Below, in pieces: positions 1-8,237 of a stretch of DNA of 64,000 nucleotides. Source of the stretch: JAHEJA01 sp965657215 (GTDB lineage: Bacteria; Pseudomonadota; Alphaproteobacteria; Rhodobacterales; Rhodobacteraceae); the NCBI GenBank assembly GCA_965657215.1, contig CBFHNR010000005.1, forward strand, positions 62,001-126,000. The letters are read 5' to 3'. Below the pieces are notes generated by a model. It saw nothing but the letters and a program-made list of their open reading frames with translations, searched no databases and was not told the DNA's origin. Position 1 is the first letter of the stretch. Each line of letters opens with the position of its first letter. The translations under genes and the position numbers were made by a program.

Positions 1-269
1 ATGTCATTGCGTCGAATATTTGTGCGACGCCGATCTGACAGAGTGGACAGCTCCTCACCATTCAATCGAACCGATCCACTATCTGGCGTATCTAAGAGCC
101 CAGCGATGTGTAGAAGGGTTGATTTCCCCGCACCAGAGGGCGCGACCAAGGCGACGATTTCCCCTTTGGCCAAGTCAAAGCTGGTCTCGGTGAGAACATC
201 AATTTGGTTGGGTCGCCCAATGTGATAAGATTTTGAGATACCATTCAAGCTTAGGACAGGATCATTCAT
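1..269 (-). CDS. lolD: Lipoprotein-releasing ABC transporter ATP-binding subunit LolD (partial)
   Basis: The first 89 codons of an ABC ATPase are visible; the rest lies beyond the left edge. The protein starts MNDPVLSLNGISKSYHIG and carries a Walker A motif (APSGAGKST) about residue 43, followed by LLHIAGLLDTPDSG, typical of the LolD/MacB family. LolD powers release of lipoproteins from the inner membrane to the LolA chaperone. The start ATG overlaps the stop of lolC (ATGAATGA), so the two are translationally coupled. Family and neighbour agree; the missing Walker B and signature motifs could not be checked. Confidence 0.9.
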   Translation of the reverse strand, partial: MNDPVLSLNGISKSYHIGRPNQIDVLTETSFDLAKGEIVALVAPSGAGKSTLLHIAGLLDTPDSGSVRLNGEELSTLSDRRRTNIRRND

Positions 270-1548
270 AGCGAAGGGCCTCAACAGGATTCATACGTGC
301 GGCGCGACGCGCAGGAAAAATGGTAATGATGAAACTTAGGCCAAGGGAAAGGCTGACCGCTTTGATCACGTCATCAAGGTGAAGTTCGGCAGGGATCGTA
401 TAAATCCCCCGAATAGAGGGATCCCAAACGCCACCGCCGGCCACGTAATTGATAAAGGAAAAGATCGGGTCAATATAGATTGCAAACAGGCATCCCAAGA
501 TGACACCGAATATGGTCCCAATAATTCCAGTAAAGCTGCCACAAATGAAAAAGACGCGCATTACCGACCCCTCTGTGAGGCCCATCGTGCGTAAAATGCC
601 GATGTCGCGTCCCTTGTTTTTGACCAACATAATGAGGCCAGACACGATGTTCATTGTGGCGATTAAAACCAGAATTGCCATGATGATGAACATGACATTA
701 TCTTCGATTTCTAGGGCACGCAGGAAATTATTGGAGGCGTTTTTCCATGTCCATAGCTGTGATCGCGGACCCGCCGCTTGATAGAGATCATTTGAAAGGG
801 TTTCCACGTCGTCGGGGACATCAACCATGACTTCGATTTCGTCGGCGGCATTTTCACGATTGAAATAGCTTTGAGCTTCGTCAAAGGGCATGTAAATGCG
901 CGTTTTGTCGATGTCATATCGACCTGCAGTGAAAATATAGGTGATGTCGTATGATTTGACACGCGGGCTTGTTCCAAAGGCGGTTTTTACGCCGTCTGGG
1001 GAAATGAGTTTGATTTTATCTCCGACGGACGCGTTCAATTCTCGTGCAACACCTGAACCAATGGCAAGCCCCGCGCCAAAGGCATTGATGTCGCCTTGAA
1101 ACGATTCTGGATTTGCAATGCGCGGTAGCGTTAAAAGGTTCTCAAAGCTAATGCCATAAACCTGTACGCCTGCATTTTCGCCCTGATAATTGGCCATGAC
1201 TTGGCCTTTGATCAACGGAGCTGCACGGGTAACGCCGTCTATTGAACGGATGTTTTGCGCAACTTCTTCGTAATTGGGGATCGTGCGTTCAATCTTGCCA
1301 AATTCGTTTGCCGCAGGAATGTTGTAAACGGTGACATGGGCATTGGCCCCGAGGATCGTATCAACGATTTCCGAGCGAAATCCAGAGCGCACAGAAAGCG
1401 TGGCAATGAGCGCAAACACAGCCAAGGTGATCCCGATGAGGCTAATCCACGTCATAACGCTGACGCCGCCTTCGGATCTCTTGGCTCTGAGATAGCGCCA
1501 TGCAATCATCCATTCAAAACGGCTGAAAGGGGGGATTGATGTGCCCAA
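262..1548 (-). CDS. lolC: Lipoprotein-releasing ABC transporter permease LolC/LolE family
   Basis: A 428-residue FtsX/LolCE-type inner-membrane permease. It has one N-terminal membrane segment (about residues 26-48, VMTWISLIGITLAVFALIA), a large periplasmic domain, and three C-terminal segments ending EALRYE. I chose a TTG start at 1548: it has AGGAG seven bases upstream, whereas an ATG 28 codons earlier adds a non-conserved tail (MTFPFATLGLGCW). The protein acts with LolD in the next gene to extract outer-membrane lipoproteins. Alphaproteobacteria usually have one LolC/E-type permease, so the exact letter is uncertain. Confidence 0.92.
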   Translation of the reverse strand: MGTSIPPFSRFEWMIAWRYLRAKRSEGGVSVMTWISLIGITLAVFALIATLSVRSGFRSEIVDTILGANAHVTVYNIPAANEFGKIERTIPNYEEVAQNIRSIDGVTRAAPLIKGQVMANYQGENAGVQVYGISFENLLTLPRIANPESFQGDINAFGAGLAIGSGVARELNASVGDKIKLISPDGVKTAFGTSPRVKSYDITYIFTAGRYDIDKTRIYMPFDEAQSYFNRENAADEIEVMVDVPDDVETLSNDLYQAAGPRSQLWTWKNASNNFLRALEIEDNVMFIIMAILVLIATMNIVSGLIMLVKNKGRDIGILRTMGLTEGSVMRVFFICGSFTGIIGTIFGVILGCLFAIYIDPIFSFINYVAGGGVWDPSIRGIYTIPAELHLDDVIKAVSLSLGLSFIITIFPARRAARMNPVEALRYE

Positions 1549-1720
1549 AATCTGTCTCCTGCTCAAATTTGTCCTCTGCGGGACCATTGAATACCAACAC
1601 CCTAAACCGAGCGTTGCAAAAGGGAAAGTCACTTTCCTTTGATTGGTAATTGATTGGCAACAATCCCAAAAAAGTGCAGCGCTCTTGCACTTTGTCCTCA
1701 GAATGAATTAGCAATGCGCC

Positions 1721-2827
1721 ATGACACATTTACGATTGACCTCTCTGGCGCAGAGCCTGCCGTCCTCTGTTCCTTTCGTGGGACCAGAAACACAAGAACG
1801 CCAAAGAGGCGGCCCATTTGATGCACGTCTTGGGGCAAACGAAAATGTTTTTGGACCGTCTCCCAAAGCAATTGCAGCGATGCAAAAGGCATCGAGTGAC
1901 ATTTGGCAATATGGGGATCCGACGAGCTATGACCTGAGGACCGCTTTAGCGAACCATCATGGTGTTTCTATTGAAAACATCGTTGTTGGCGAAGGCATCG
2001 ACGGGCTCTTAGGTTATTTGGTGCGCTTAACTGTTGAGGCAGGGGATAAGGTTGTGACCTCTGATGGGGCTTATCCGACGTTCAATTACCACGTCGCGGG
2101 GTTCGGCGGCGAGCTTGTTAAAATCCCCTATGTCGATGACAAAGAGGATTTGATTGGGCTCTTGCACAAGGCCAAAGAGGTTGACGCAAAACTGGTCTAT
2201 TTTGCGAACCCTGATAATCCAATGGGCACTTGGATGTCTGGTGCCGATATCGAAGCCGCGCTGGATCACATCCCCCTTGGCACGCTTTTGATTTTGGATG
2301 AGGCCTATGGTGAATTCGCGCCGAGCGATGCCCTGCCAACTATTGCGATAGAGGATCCCCGTGTGATCCGAATGCGGACCTTTTCCAAGGCCTATGGCAT
2401 GGCAGGTGCGCGGGTTGGCTATGCTATGGGTGCCCCAGAACTAATCACCGCGTTTGAAAAAATACGCAATCATTTTGGAATGAACCGCGCGGCGCAAGTG
2501 GGGGCTTTGGCGGCATTAGAGGATCAAGGCTACCTTAATGAAACAAATCTGAAAATCGCCGAGGGGCGTAATCGGCTTTATCAGATTGCCCAGTCCAATG
2601 GTTTGGTCGCAATCCCGTCGGCTACAAATTTCGTTGCAATTGATTGTGGGCAAACGGGCGCTTTTGCAAAACAGGTGCTCGCGCATTTGGTTCAATCGGG
2701 CCTCTTTTTGCGTATGCCTTTTGTCAGCCCGCAAGATCGCTGTATCCGCGTGAGTGTTGGCACCAAAGATGATCTGGATCTCTTTGAACGGTTATTCCCC
2801 CAAGCGCTGGCCGCTGCTTCAGGCTAG
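1721..2827 (+). CDS. hisC: Histidinol-phosphate aminotransferase-like PLP enzyme
   Basis: A 368-residue fold-type I aminotransferase. Visible PLP contacts are N166 (NPDNPMG), D193 and Y196 (ILDEAYGEF) and the Schiff-base K223 (TFSKAYGMAGARVGYA). This SKAYGMAGLR-like pattern is that of the HisC/Cbl CobD branch, which transfers an amino group between an L-amino acid and imidazole-acetol phosphate or a related 2-oxo acid. No other his gene is near, so it may be a second HisC-like enzyme of different substrate. The end overlaps the convergent class V aminotransferase by 9 bases. No strong Shine-Dalgarno sequence is seen. Confidence 0.85.
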   Translation: MTHLRLTSLAQSLPSSVPFVGPETQERQRGGPFDARLGANENVFGPSPKAIAAMQKASSDIWQYGDPTSYDLRTALANHHGVSIENIVVGEGIDGLLGYLVRLTVEAGDKVVTSDGAYPTFNYHVAGFGGELVKIPYVDDKEDLIGLLHKAKEVDAKLVYFANPDNPMGTWMSGADIEAALDHIPLGTLLILDEAYGEFAPSDALPTIAIEDPRVIRMRTFSKAYGMAGARVGYAMGAPELITAFEKIRNHFGMNRAAQVGALAALEDQGYLNETNLKIAEGRNRLYQIAQSNGLVAIPSATNFVAIDCGQTGAFAKQVLAHLVQSGLFLRMPFVSPQDRCIRVSVGTKDDLDLFERLFPQALAAASG

Positions 2828-4021
2828 ATCGGCAAGAACCCGCGCCGCGGCGTCAACGGCGCCACGACCATGAGGGGCATCTAATGCGCAAAGGGCGGCT
2901 TCGACAGAGCCAATAACACCAAGCATCATTTGGCCGTTCACATGTCCCATATGACCAAATCGGAAAAACCCATCGCCATTGGGATCTTCAGGTGTGGACA
3001 TGCCCAAGCCGATGCCAAGGGTAATTCCCATATTCGCCTCAACCCATCGCCGCAGCTCGGTGCCCAACGGTGCGCCAATATGAACTGAGGTGACGGCGTT
3101 GCTGCGCAAATTGGGATCGCTGATATTCAGTCTAAGGGTTCCGCCATCTTGGCCCCAAACGTCGATGGCCGCCCAGAGCGCCTTGGCCAATGCGCTATGA
3201 CGCGCCCATGTATTTTCGATGCCTTCTTCGTGGATCATATCCAATGCAACACGCAAGCCATGCAGGTGTTGCGTTGGCGCGGTTCCACAAAACAGCTGGT
3301 AAAACATGTCTGGGTTAGCGCGTGGGACCCAATCCCAATAGGGGCTGACAATCTCCAACTGCTTTTGCCGTTCCGCGGCTTTGTTAGAAAAGAACACGAA
3401 TCCCAGACCGGGGGGAACCATCAATCCCTTTTGCGAGGCCGCAATTGCCACATCGACTCCCCAATCATCCATTTCAAAGCGATCACACCCCATGGAGGCC
3501 ACGCAATCCACCGCAAGCAGGGCAGGGTGGTTGAGATCGTCCATAATGTCTCGCACAGCCTTCACATCGTTTTTGACCGAGCTTGAGGTATCGACATGTG
3601 TGACAAGGACCGCTTTGTATCTGTGTTGCGTATCTTTGGCCAAGGCGCCTCTGATGACCTCAGGATCATAGGTGGCGCTATTCCCAAATTCCAAAATATC
3701 GGCTTGGATCCCCATTTTTTGTGCCATTTCGGCCCAACCATGCCCAAATCGCCCCGTGGCAAGAACCAAGACGTGATCCCCCCGATTGACCATATTCGAA
3801 AGCGAAGCTTCCCACGTGCCGTGACCATTTGCGATGTAGATGGCGACATAGTGTTTGGTCCGCGCAACGGCCTTAAGATCAGGGAGCATGGCAAAGGTCA
3901 TATCAACCAAGTCACCCTCATAGATATTAGAGCAAACTCTATTCATTTCGCGCAAAACACGATCGGGCATCACTGAGGGGCCAGGAATTGCGAGGTAGGA
4001 GACACCGTTGGCTAAGGACAT
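2819..4021 (-). CDS. Class V aminotransferase (alanine/serine-glyoxylate family)
   Basis: A 400-residue PLP enzyme of the alanine-glyoxylate/serine-glyoxylate family. The N-terminus AIPGPSVMPDRVL is the conserved GPT/S substrate loop, and K198 in AIAASQKGLMVPPG is the PLP lysine. The reading frame stays open 95 codons upstream, but family alignment supports the ATG at 4021 (MSLANGVSYL); an in-frame GTG five codons upstream is an alternative. It is divergent from an Ldh-type dehydrogenase, 166 bases away, so the two may act on the same 2-oxo or hydroxy acid, but the substrate cannot be read from sequence. Confidence 0.87.
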   Translation of the reverse strand: MSLANGVSYLAIPGPSVMPDRVLREMNRVCSNIYEGDLVDMTFAMLPDLKAVARTKHYVAIYIANGHGTWEASLSNMVNRGDHVLVLATGRFGHGWAEMAQKMGIQADILEFGNSATYDPEVIRGALAKDTQHRYKAVLVTHVDTSSSVKNDVKAVRDIMDDLNHPALLAVDCVASMGCDRFEMDDWGVDVAIAASQKGLMVPPGLGFVFFSNKAAERQKQLEIVSPYWDWVPRANPDMFYQLFCGTAPTQHLHGLRVALDMIHEEGIENTWARHSALAKALWAAIDVWGQDGGTLRLNISDPNLRSNAVTSVHIGAPLGTELRRWVEANMGITLGIGLGMSTPEDPNGDGFFRFGHMGHVNGQMMLGVIGSVEAALCALDAPHGRGAVDAAARVLADLA

Positions 4022-4187
4022 TAAGTTTGCTTTCACTTGATTTCTTGGTTGGACTGTATCTGGACTATCGCCAAGGTCAATGTGTCTTGCGTCATGCATT
4101 AAAGCTGCGTAGGTCTGATCATAAATGAGACAACATTGGTCAAGACCGTCGGAGGTTCCGCGCTCTTGGCCGCAGCGGGGGGACAGA

Positions 4188-5162
4188 ATGCCACTTATAT
4201 CAATCGAGACTATCGAAAAAACCACACATGCGGCTTTGGTTCGACATGGCGCGGCGGATTGGATTGCCGCCCATATGGCGGACGCCGTTGCAAAAGCAGA
4301 GTCCATTGGAAACCGAATTTGTGGCCTCTATTACCTTGAAAGCTATTGTCAGCAACTTGTTACTGGTCGGGTTGATGGGACGGTAGAGCCTGTTGTGACG
4401 CAACCTCGTAGCGGTTCAATCCATGTTGATGCACGTTTTGGATTTGCACAGCCTGCCTTCGCCCGTGGTCTCGATCAGGCGGTTGCAGCAGCGCGTGATA
4501 ATGGGATTTCCTATTTGGCCGTTGGGCATGCGCATACCTGTACGTCGCTTGGCTATTTCACTGAACAAATTGCGCGCGCTGGGATGATTGGGCTTGGGCT
4601 TACCAATGCCTCGCCTATCGTTGCGCCACCGGGTGGTAAGACACGCACCATTGGCACAAATCCGATGGCCTTTTCTGTTCCAGATGGACAGGGGGGTGTC
4701 GCCATGCAGTTTGATCAATCCACAACTGTTGTGGCTTTGGGGAAAATTACGATGGCCAAAGCCGCGGGCGAAAAGATCCCCTTGGGGTGGGCCGTTGATA
4801 GCGACGGAAACCCAACAACGGACCCAGACGCGGCGTTGAAAGGCTCTTTGGTGTCCATCGGTGGATACAAAGGCTGGGGTCTTGGGTTGATGGTGGAACT
4901 CTTGGCCGCAGGCATGACAGGCGGCATCATTTCCAAAGACGTGAAACCGCTCAAAGCGCCAGAGGGCGCACCGCATGATCTAGGCCAATTCTATGTGTTG
5001 ATTGATCCTGTCTCAGGTGTGGATTTTGCGGATCGCTTGTCAGCACTAAGTGATGTGATCGCTCAGGAAGAGGGCGCGCGGATGCCGGGTCAAAACAAGG
5101 TGCCACAGACGGAAATCGATGTGCCAGAGGCGCTCTGGGCTCTGACGCAATCCTTGGCTTAA
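4188..5162 (+). CDS. Ldh-family (malate/L-lactate/sulfolactate-type) NAD(P)-dependent dehydrogenase
   Basis: A 324-residue member of the LDH2/MDH2 oxidoreductase family, which is unrelated to Rossmann dehydrogenases. It has HAHTCTSLGYFTEQIA (catalytic His region), the family signature NASPIVAPPGGKTRTIGTNP, and GYKGWGLGLMVELLAAGMTG near the C-terminus. The family oxidizes 2-hydroxy acids such as malate, L-lactate, ureidoglycolate or (R)-sulfolactate; which one applies is not shown. The start is the ATG after GGGGGGACAGA; the longer frame begins 21 codons earlier with no conservation. Its stop overlaps the convergent DMT gene by 4 bases. Confidence 0.87.
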   Translation: MPLISIETIEKTTHAALVRHGAADWIAAHMADAVAKAESIGNRICGLYYLESYCQQLVTGRVDGTVEPVVTQPRSGSIHVDARFGFAQPAFARGLDQAVAAARDNGISYLAVGHAHTCTSLGYFTEQIARAGMIGLGLTNASPIVAPPGGKTRTIGTNPMAFSVPDGQGGVAMQFDQSTTVVALGKITMAKAAGEKIPLGWAVDSDGNPTTDPDAALKGSLVSIGGYKGWGLGLMVELLAAGMTGGIISKDVKPLKAPEGAPHDLGQFYVLIDPVSGVDFADRLSALSDVIAQEEGARMPGQNKVPQTEIDVPEALWALTQSLA

Positions 5163-5593
5163 GCTTGCTGGGTGATCCACACACCCAGCGCCATGACGGA
5201 TATTCCCAATGAGCGAACAAGTGAGAGGGGCGATACGCTTGCCCCAAACAGTCCAAAATGATCGATGAGGGCTGCTGAGATCAGCTGACCCAGCAATACA
5301 AAGAACACAGCATTGCCGACCCCAAATTTGGGGGCAATGAAGGTGATCGAGAGCACGTAAAACGCCACCAACAGCCCCGCTAAAAAGAGATGCTTGGGCG
5401 CATTGGCGGCGTTTTGAATGATGGCGGGTCCCGTTGCGAGTAACAATATTGAGGTGCTAAGGAAGGCGACTGAAAACAAAATTGTCGCCGCCGCAATGGG
5501 AGAGCCGATAAATTTACCAAGGGCGGCATTGAGCGCCGCCAATATCGGAATGCCTATCCCCGCAAACAGCATTGTTATTGCATATGAATTCAT
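5159..5593 (-). CDS. DMT-type membrane transporter, YdcZ (DUF606) family
   Basis: A 144-residue hydrophobic protein with about five membrane segments. It carries the family pattern of an N-terminal ALNAALGKFIGSPIAAA and a C-terminal VLLGQLISAALIDHFGLFG. This half-size drug/metabolite transporter family sits in the inner membrane and probably works as a dimer; the substrate is unknown. The start ATG at 5593 has GAGGG six bases upstream and is preferred over one 12 codons earlier. Confidence 0.85.
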   Translation of the reverse strand: MNSYAITMLFAGIGIPILAALNAALGKFIGSPIAAATILFSVAFLSTSILLLATGPAIIQNAANAPKHLFLAGLLVAFYVLSITFIAPKFGVGNAVFFVLLGQLISAALIDHFGLFGASVSPLSLVRSLGISVMALGVWITQQA

Positions 5594-5658
5594 AGTGACC
5601 CTCGTGATTTTACATGAGGGTGCATCCAACGCATAGAATTGTCACGTCTTAGTTGTGC

Positions 5659-7614
5659 TTAAACATCCAATTCTTCGACGAATTTCGCATTTTCTTGGAT
5701 GTATTGGAACCTCAACTCAGGCTTTTTGCCCATCAAGCGTTCTACCAAATCCCCTGTTTCACCTGGCTCATCCTCATCAATATTGACGCGGATTAACTTG
5801 CGTGATTTTGGATCCATAGTCGTTTCTTTCAGGTCTTTGGCATCCATTTCACCAAGGCCCTTAAACCGTTGAACGTCAATTTTACCTTTGCCGCCCAAGC
5901 CTTTTTCCATCCACATGTCTTTTTCCGCGTCGTTTGAGACATAGAGCCGCTTGGCCCCTTGGGTCAGGCGATAGAGCGGTGGGCAGGCCAGATACAAATG
6001 ACCTTGATCGATAAGGGGGCGCATTTGTGTGTAAAAGAACGTCATTAAAAGGGCCGCAATATGCGCACCATCGACGTCCGCATCCGTCATAATGATGATC
6101 TTGTCATAGCGAAGATCATCAACGTTGAATTTGGTGCCCATGCCAACACCCAAAGCTTCGCACAGATCGCTAATTTCTGCGTTTGAGCCCAGCTTGTTTG
6201 AGGCCGCCCCCAGCACGTTGAGGATTTTCCCCTTAAGTGGCAAGAGCGCTTGGGTTTCGCGGTTGCGCGCGCCCTTGGCTGAGCCGCCCGCACTGTCGCC
6301 CTCGACGATAAACAATTCGGTGCCTTCGCGGTTCTTCGCCGTACAATCCGTCAGCTTGCCTGGAAGACGTAGTTTTTTAGTCGCTGATTTCCGTTGTGTT
6401 TCTTTTTCCTGACGGCGGCGCATACGTTCTTCGGCGCGCAGGACGAGGAAATCAAGAATGGCACCGGCGGATTTCGTATCTGCGGCGAGCCAGTTATCAA
6501 AGTGGTCCCGCACAGAGTTCTCAACCAAACGCGCCGCTTCATTCGTTGCCAGTCTATCTTTGGTTTGGCCCACAAATTCAGGTTCACGAATAAAACAGCT
6601 CACCAAGGCGCAGCCGCCTGTGGTGAGATCATCGCGTGTGATGTCTTTGGCTTTGCGGTTATTGACCAATTCCCCGTAGGCGCGGACACCCTTTAGAATA
6701 GCGGCCCAAAACCCAGCCTCATGTGTTCCACCTTCGGGGGTCGGGACCGTGTTACAATAAGATTGAATAAATCCATCGCGTGACGGGGTCCAATTTATGG
6801 CCCATTCCACTTTGCCGGGGACATTGAAACGATCTTGAAACTCAACAACACCTGCAAATGGGTTTTCGGAATAAGTTGTCGCCGTTCCAAGAGTTTCTTT
6901 GAGATAATCGGACAAGCCCCCTGGGAAATGGAATGTCGCCTCTGTTGGTGTTTCGCCGTCATCAATGGCTGATTTCCAGCGAATTTCAACGCCGCTAAAC
7001 AAATAGGCTTTGGATCGGATCGAGTTGAACAATCGCGCAGGTTTGAAGCGGTGGCTTCCGAAAATTTCAGCATCGGCATGAAACGTCACCGTCGTGCCGC
7101 GTCTATTTGGAGCCGCGCCTATTTTTTCGACTGGACCTTGGGGAATGCCGCGCGAAAAGCGTTGTTCAAACAGTTCTTTGTTACGGGCGACTTGGACAAC
7201 CATCAGATCAGAGAGCGCATTCACCACAGAGGCGCCAACACCATGAAGGCCGCCAGAGGTTTGATAGGCTTTGCCGCTAAATTTACCGCCTGCATGGAGA
7301 GTACATAAAATAACCTCTAGCGCGGATTTGTCGGGAAACTTGGGATGCGGATCAATCGGAATGCCACGACCATTGTCGCGCACGGTCAAAGAATAATCTT
7401 CATGCAGTTCAACTTCGATACGATTGGCGTGACCGGCAACGGCCTCGTCCATCGAGTTGTCCAAGACTTCGGCGACCATGTGATGCAAGGCGCGCTCATC
7501 GGTGCCACCAATGTACATGCCCGGGCGCTTTCGAACAGGTTCCAGCCCTTCGAGCACTTCGATCGAAGATGCGTTATAATCGTCTGGTTGACTATTCTCG
7601 AGTAAATCGTTCAT
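5659..7614 (-). CDS. parE: DNA topoisomerase IV subunit B
   Basis: A 651-residue type IIA topoisomerase B subunit, the usual length for alphaproteobacterial ParE and shorter than GyrB. It has the GHKL ATPase (EVLDNSMDEAVAG, DNGRGIPIDPHPKFP, GGLHGVGASVVNALS) in the first 230 residues. A transducer domain follows, then the TOPRIM motif (IVEGDSAGGSAKG, with DADVDGAHI about residue 510) and QRFKGLGEMD. It decatenates sister chromosomes with ParC, whose gene is not in this window. Upstream on the same strand lies the long non-coding region. Confidence 0.96.
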   Translation of the reverse strand: MNDLLENSQPDDYNASSIEVLEGLEPVRKRPGMYIGGTDERALHHMVAEVLDNSMDEAVAGHANRIEVELHEDYSLTVRDNGRGIPIDPHPKFPDKSALEVILCTLHAGGKFSGKAYQTSGGLHGVGASVVNALSDLMVVQVARNKELFEQRFSRGIPQGPVEKIGAAPNRRGTTVTFHADAEIFGSHRFKPARLFNSIRSKAYLFSGVEIRWKSAIDDGETPTEATFHFPGGLSDYLKETLGTATTYSENPFAGVVEFQDRFNVPGKVEWAINWTPSRDGFIQSYCNTVPTPEGGTHEAGFWAAILKGVRAYGELVNNRKAKDITRDDLTTGGCALVSCFIREPEFVGQTKDRLATNEAARLVENSVRDHFDNWLAADTKSAGAILDFLVLRAEERMRRRQEKETQRKSATKKLRLPGKLTDCTAKNREGTELFIVEGDSAGGSAKGARNRETQALLPLKGKILNVLGAASNKLGSNAEISDLCEALGVGMGTKFNVDDLRYDKIIIMTDADVDGAHIAALLMTFFYTQMRPLIDQGHLYLACPPLYRLTQGAKRLYVSNDAEKDMWMEKGLGGKGKIDVQRFKGLGEMDAKDLKETTMDPKSRKLIRVNIDEDEPGETGDLVERLMGKKPELRFQYIQENAKFVEELDV

Positions 7615-8237
7615 TCAGCTGCCCATTCTTTTTTTTCAATATGCCACCTGAATGGTACGAGGAAAAGGCCTAGTTATCATTCAGGCGCGAATCATCGATG
7701 CAACGCATGTGAACCTCGCGTTATCAATTCTGTACACTTAGGAATAACTTTATACCCTAAGTGATATAGATTTCCCCTTAAGTGTATGTTTTTGCTTGGT
7801 TAATTGCATTTTTCAGTGATCCAATACTATGGCGAAAACTCATTATCACTTGGTGAATTCCCCGATTTTGCATTGATTTTGGTAATGTTTACTTAGGGTT
7901 AGATATTCAACTCCTAAGGTTTTCAATTTTGCAACACTCAACTTGCAATTTTGGCGATTGATCCACGCACCATAATCCAACACCTTAGTGACACAACAGC
8001 GATCACCCGATCATGTTATTACATCAACAAGACTTCGCAAGAAGTGAACCATAGCAGAATAATCGACATTCTCTGTCGGTATCTGTTCTTCAGATTACCG
8101 TAAGGTGCCCGTCAAGCTCTTCGGTATTTAGCTTGGTTCAAACAGATACCTGCATCCCCCCCACTCCCACTCTGTTTGAACCAAGCACACTCCGCTTAAG
8201 TGTTGTGGTCTTGGAGCGTTTATCCTATCGGTTTAAT
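7615..8237. other. Non-coding region with repeated CTTAGG-type motifs and competing hairpins
   Basis: The longest gene-free stretch of the window, between the divergent parE and MATE genes. It is AT-rich in its first half. CACTTAGG (7735-7742) and CCTAAGTG (7756-7763) form an inverted pair. Related copies are CCTTAAGTG (7776-7784), ACTTAGG (7891-7897), CCTAAGG (7913-7919), CCTTAGTG (7983-7990) and CTTAAGTGT (8195-8203). The second half holds two overlapping perfect inverted repeats (8078-8186). I see no ORF with coding character, tRNA or DnaA-box cluster. Confidence 0.8.
8078..8186 (+). promoter_or_regulatory. Two mutually exclusive stems in the leader of the MATE gene
   Basis: GGTATCTGTT (8078-8087) is perfectly complementary to AACAGATACC (8141-8150). 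GCTTGGTTCAAACAGA (8131-8146) is perfectly complementary to TCTGTTTGAACCAAGC (8171-8186), a 16-bp stem with a 24-base loop. The two stems share AACAGA at 8141-8146 and cannot form together. This is the layout of an attenuator or conformational RNA switch, 51 bases before the MATE start. There is no U-run after the second stem, so termination is not the obvious output. It could also be a DNA operator dyad. Confidence 0.5.

Noticed and set aside
1..225. Plus-strand 74-codon frame at the left edge
   Set aside because: It is the antisense shadow of lolD, whose Walker A motif and length are clear on the minus strand.
2819..4306. 495-codon version of the class V aminotransferase
   Set aside because: The extra 95 residues overlap the start of the divergent dehydrogenase and lack family similarity; the conserved start is at 4021.
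7615..8237. Possible tRNA, replication origin or small gene in the long gap
   Set aside because: No cloverleaf, no repeated DnaA-box sequence and no frame with a ribosome site and coding character were found; parE is not a usual origin marker.
8133..8237. Longer MATE protein starting at 8133
   Set aside because: The extra 35 codons run over the leader inverted repeat and are Pro/Thr-rich, unlike the membrane protein start MTRTQHFSALFKLAAP.
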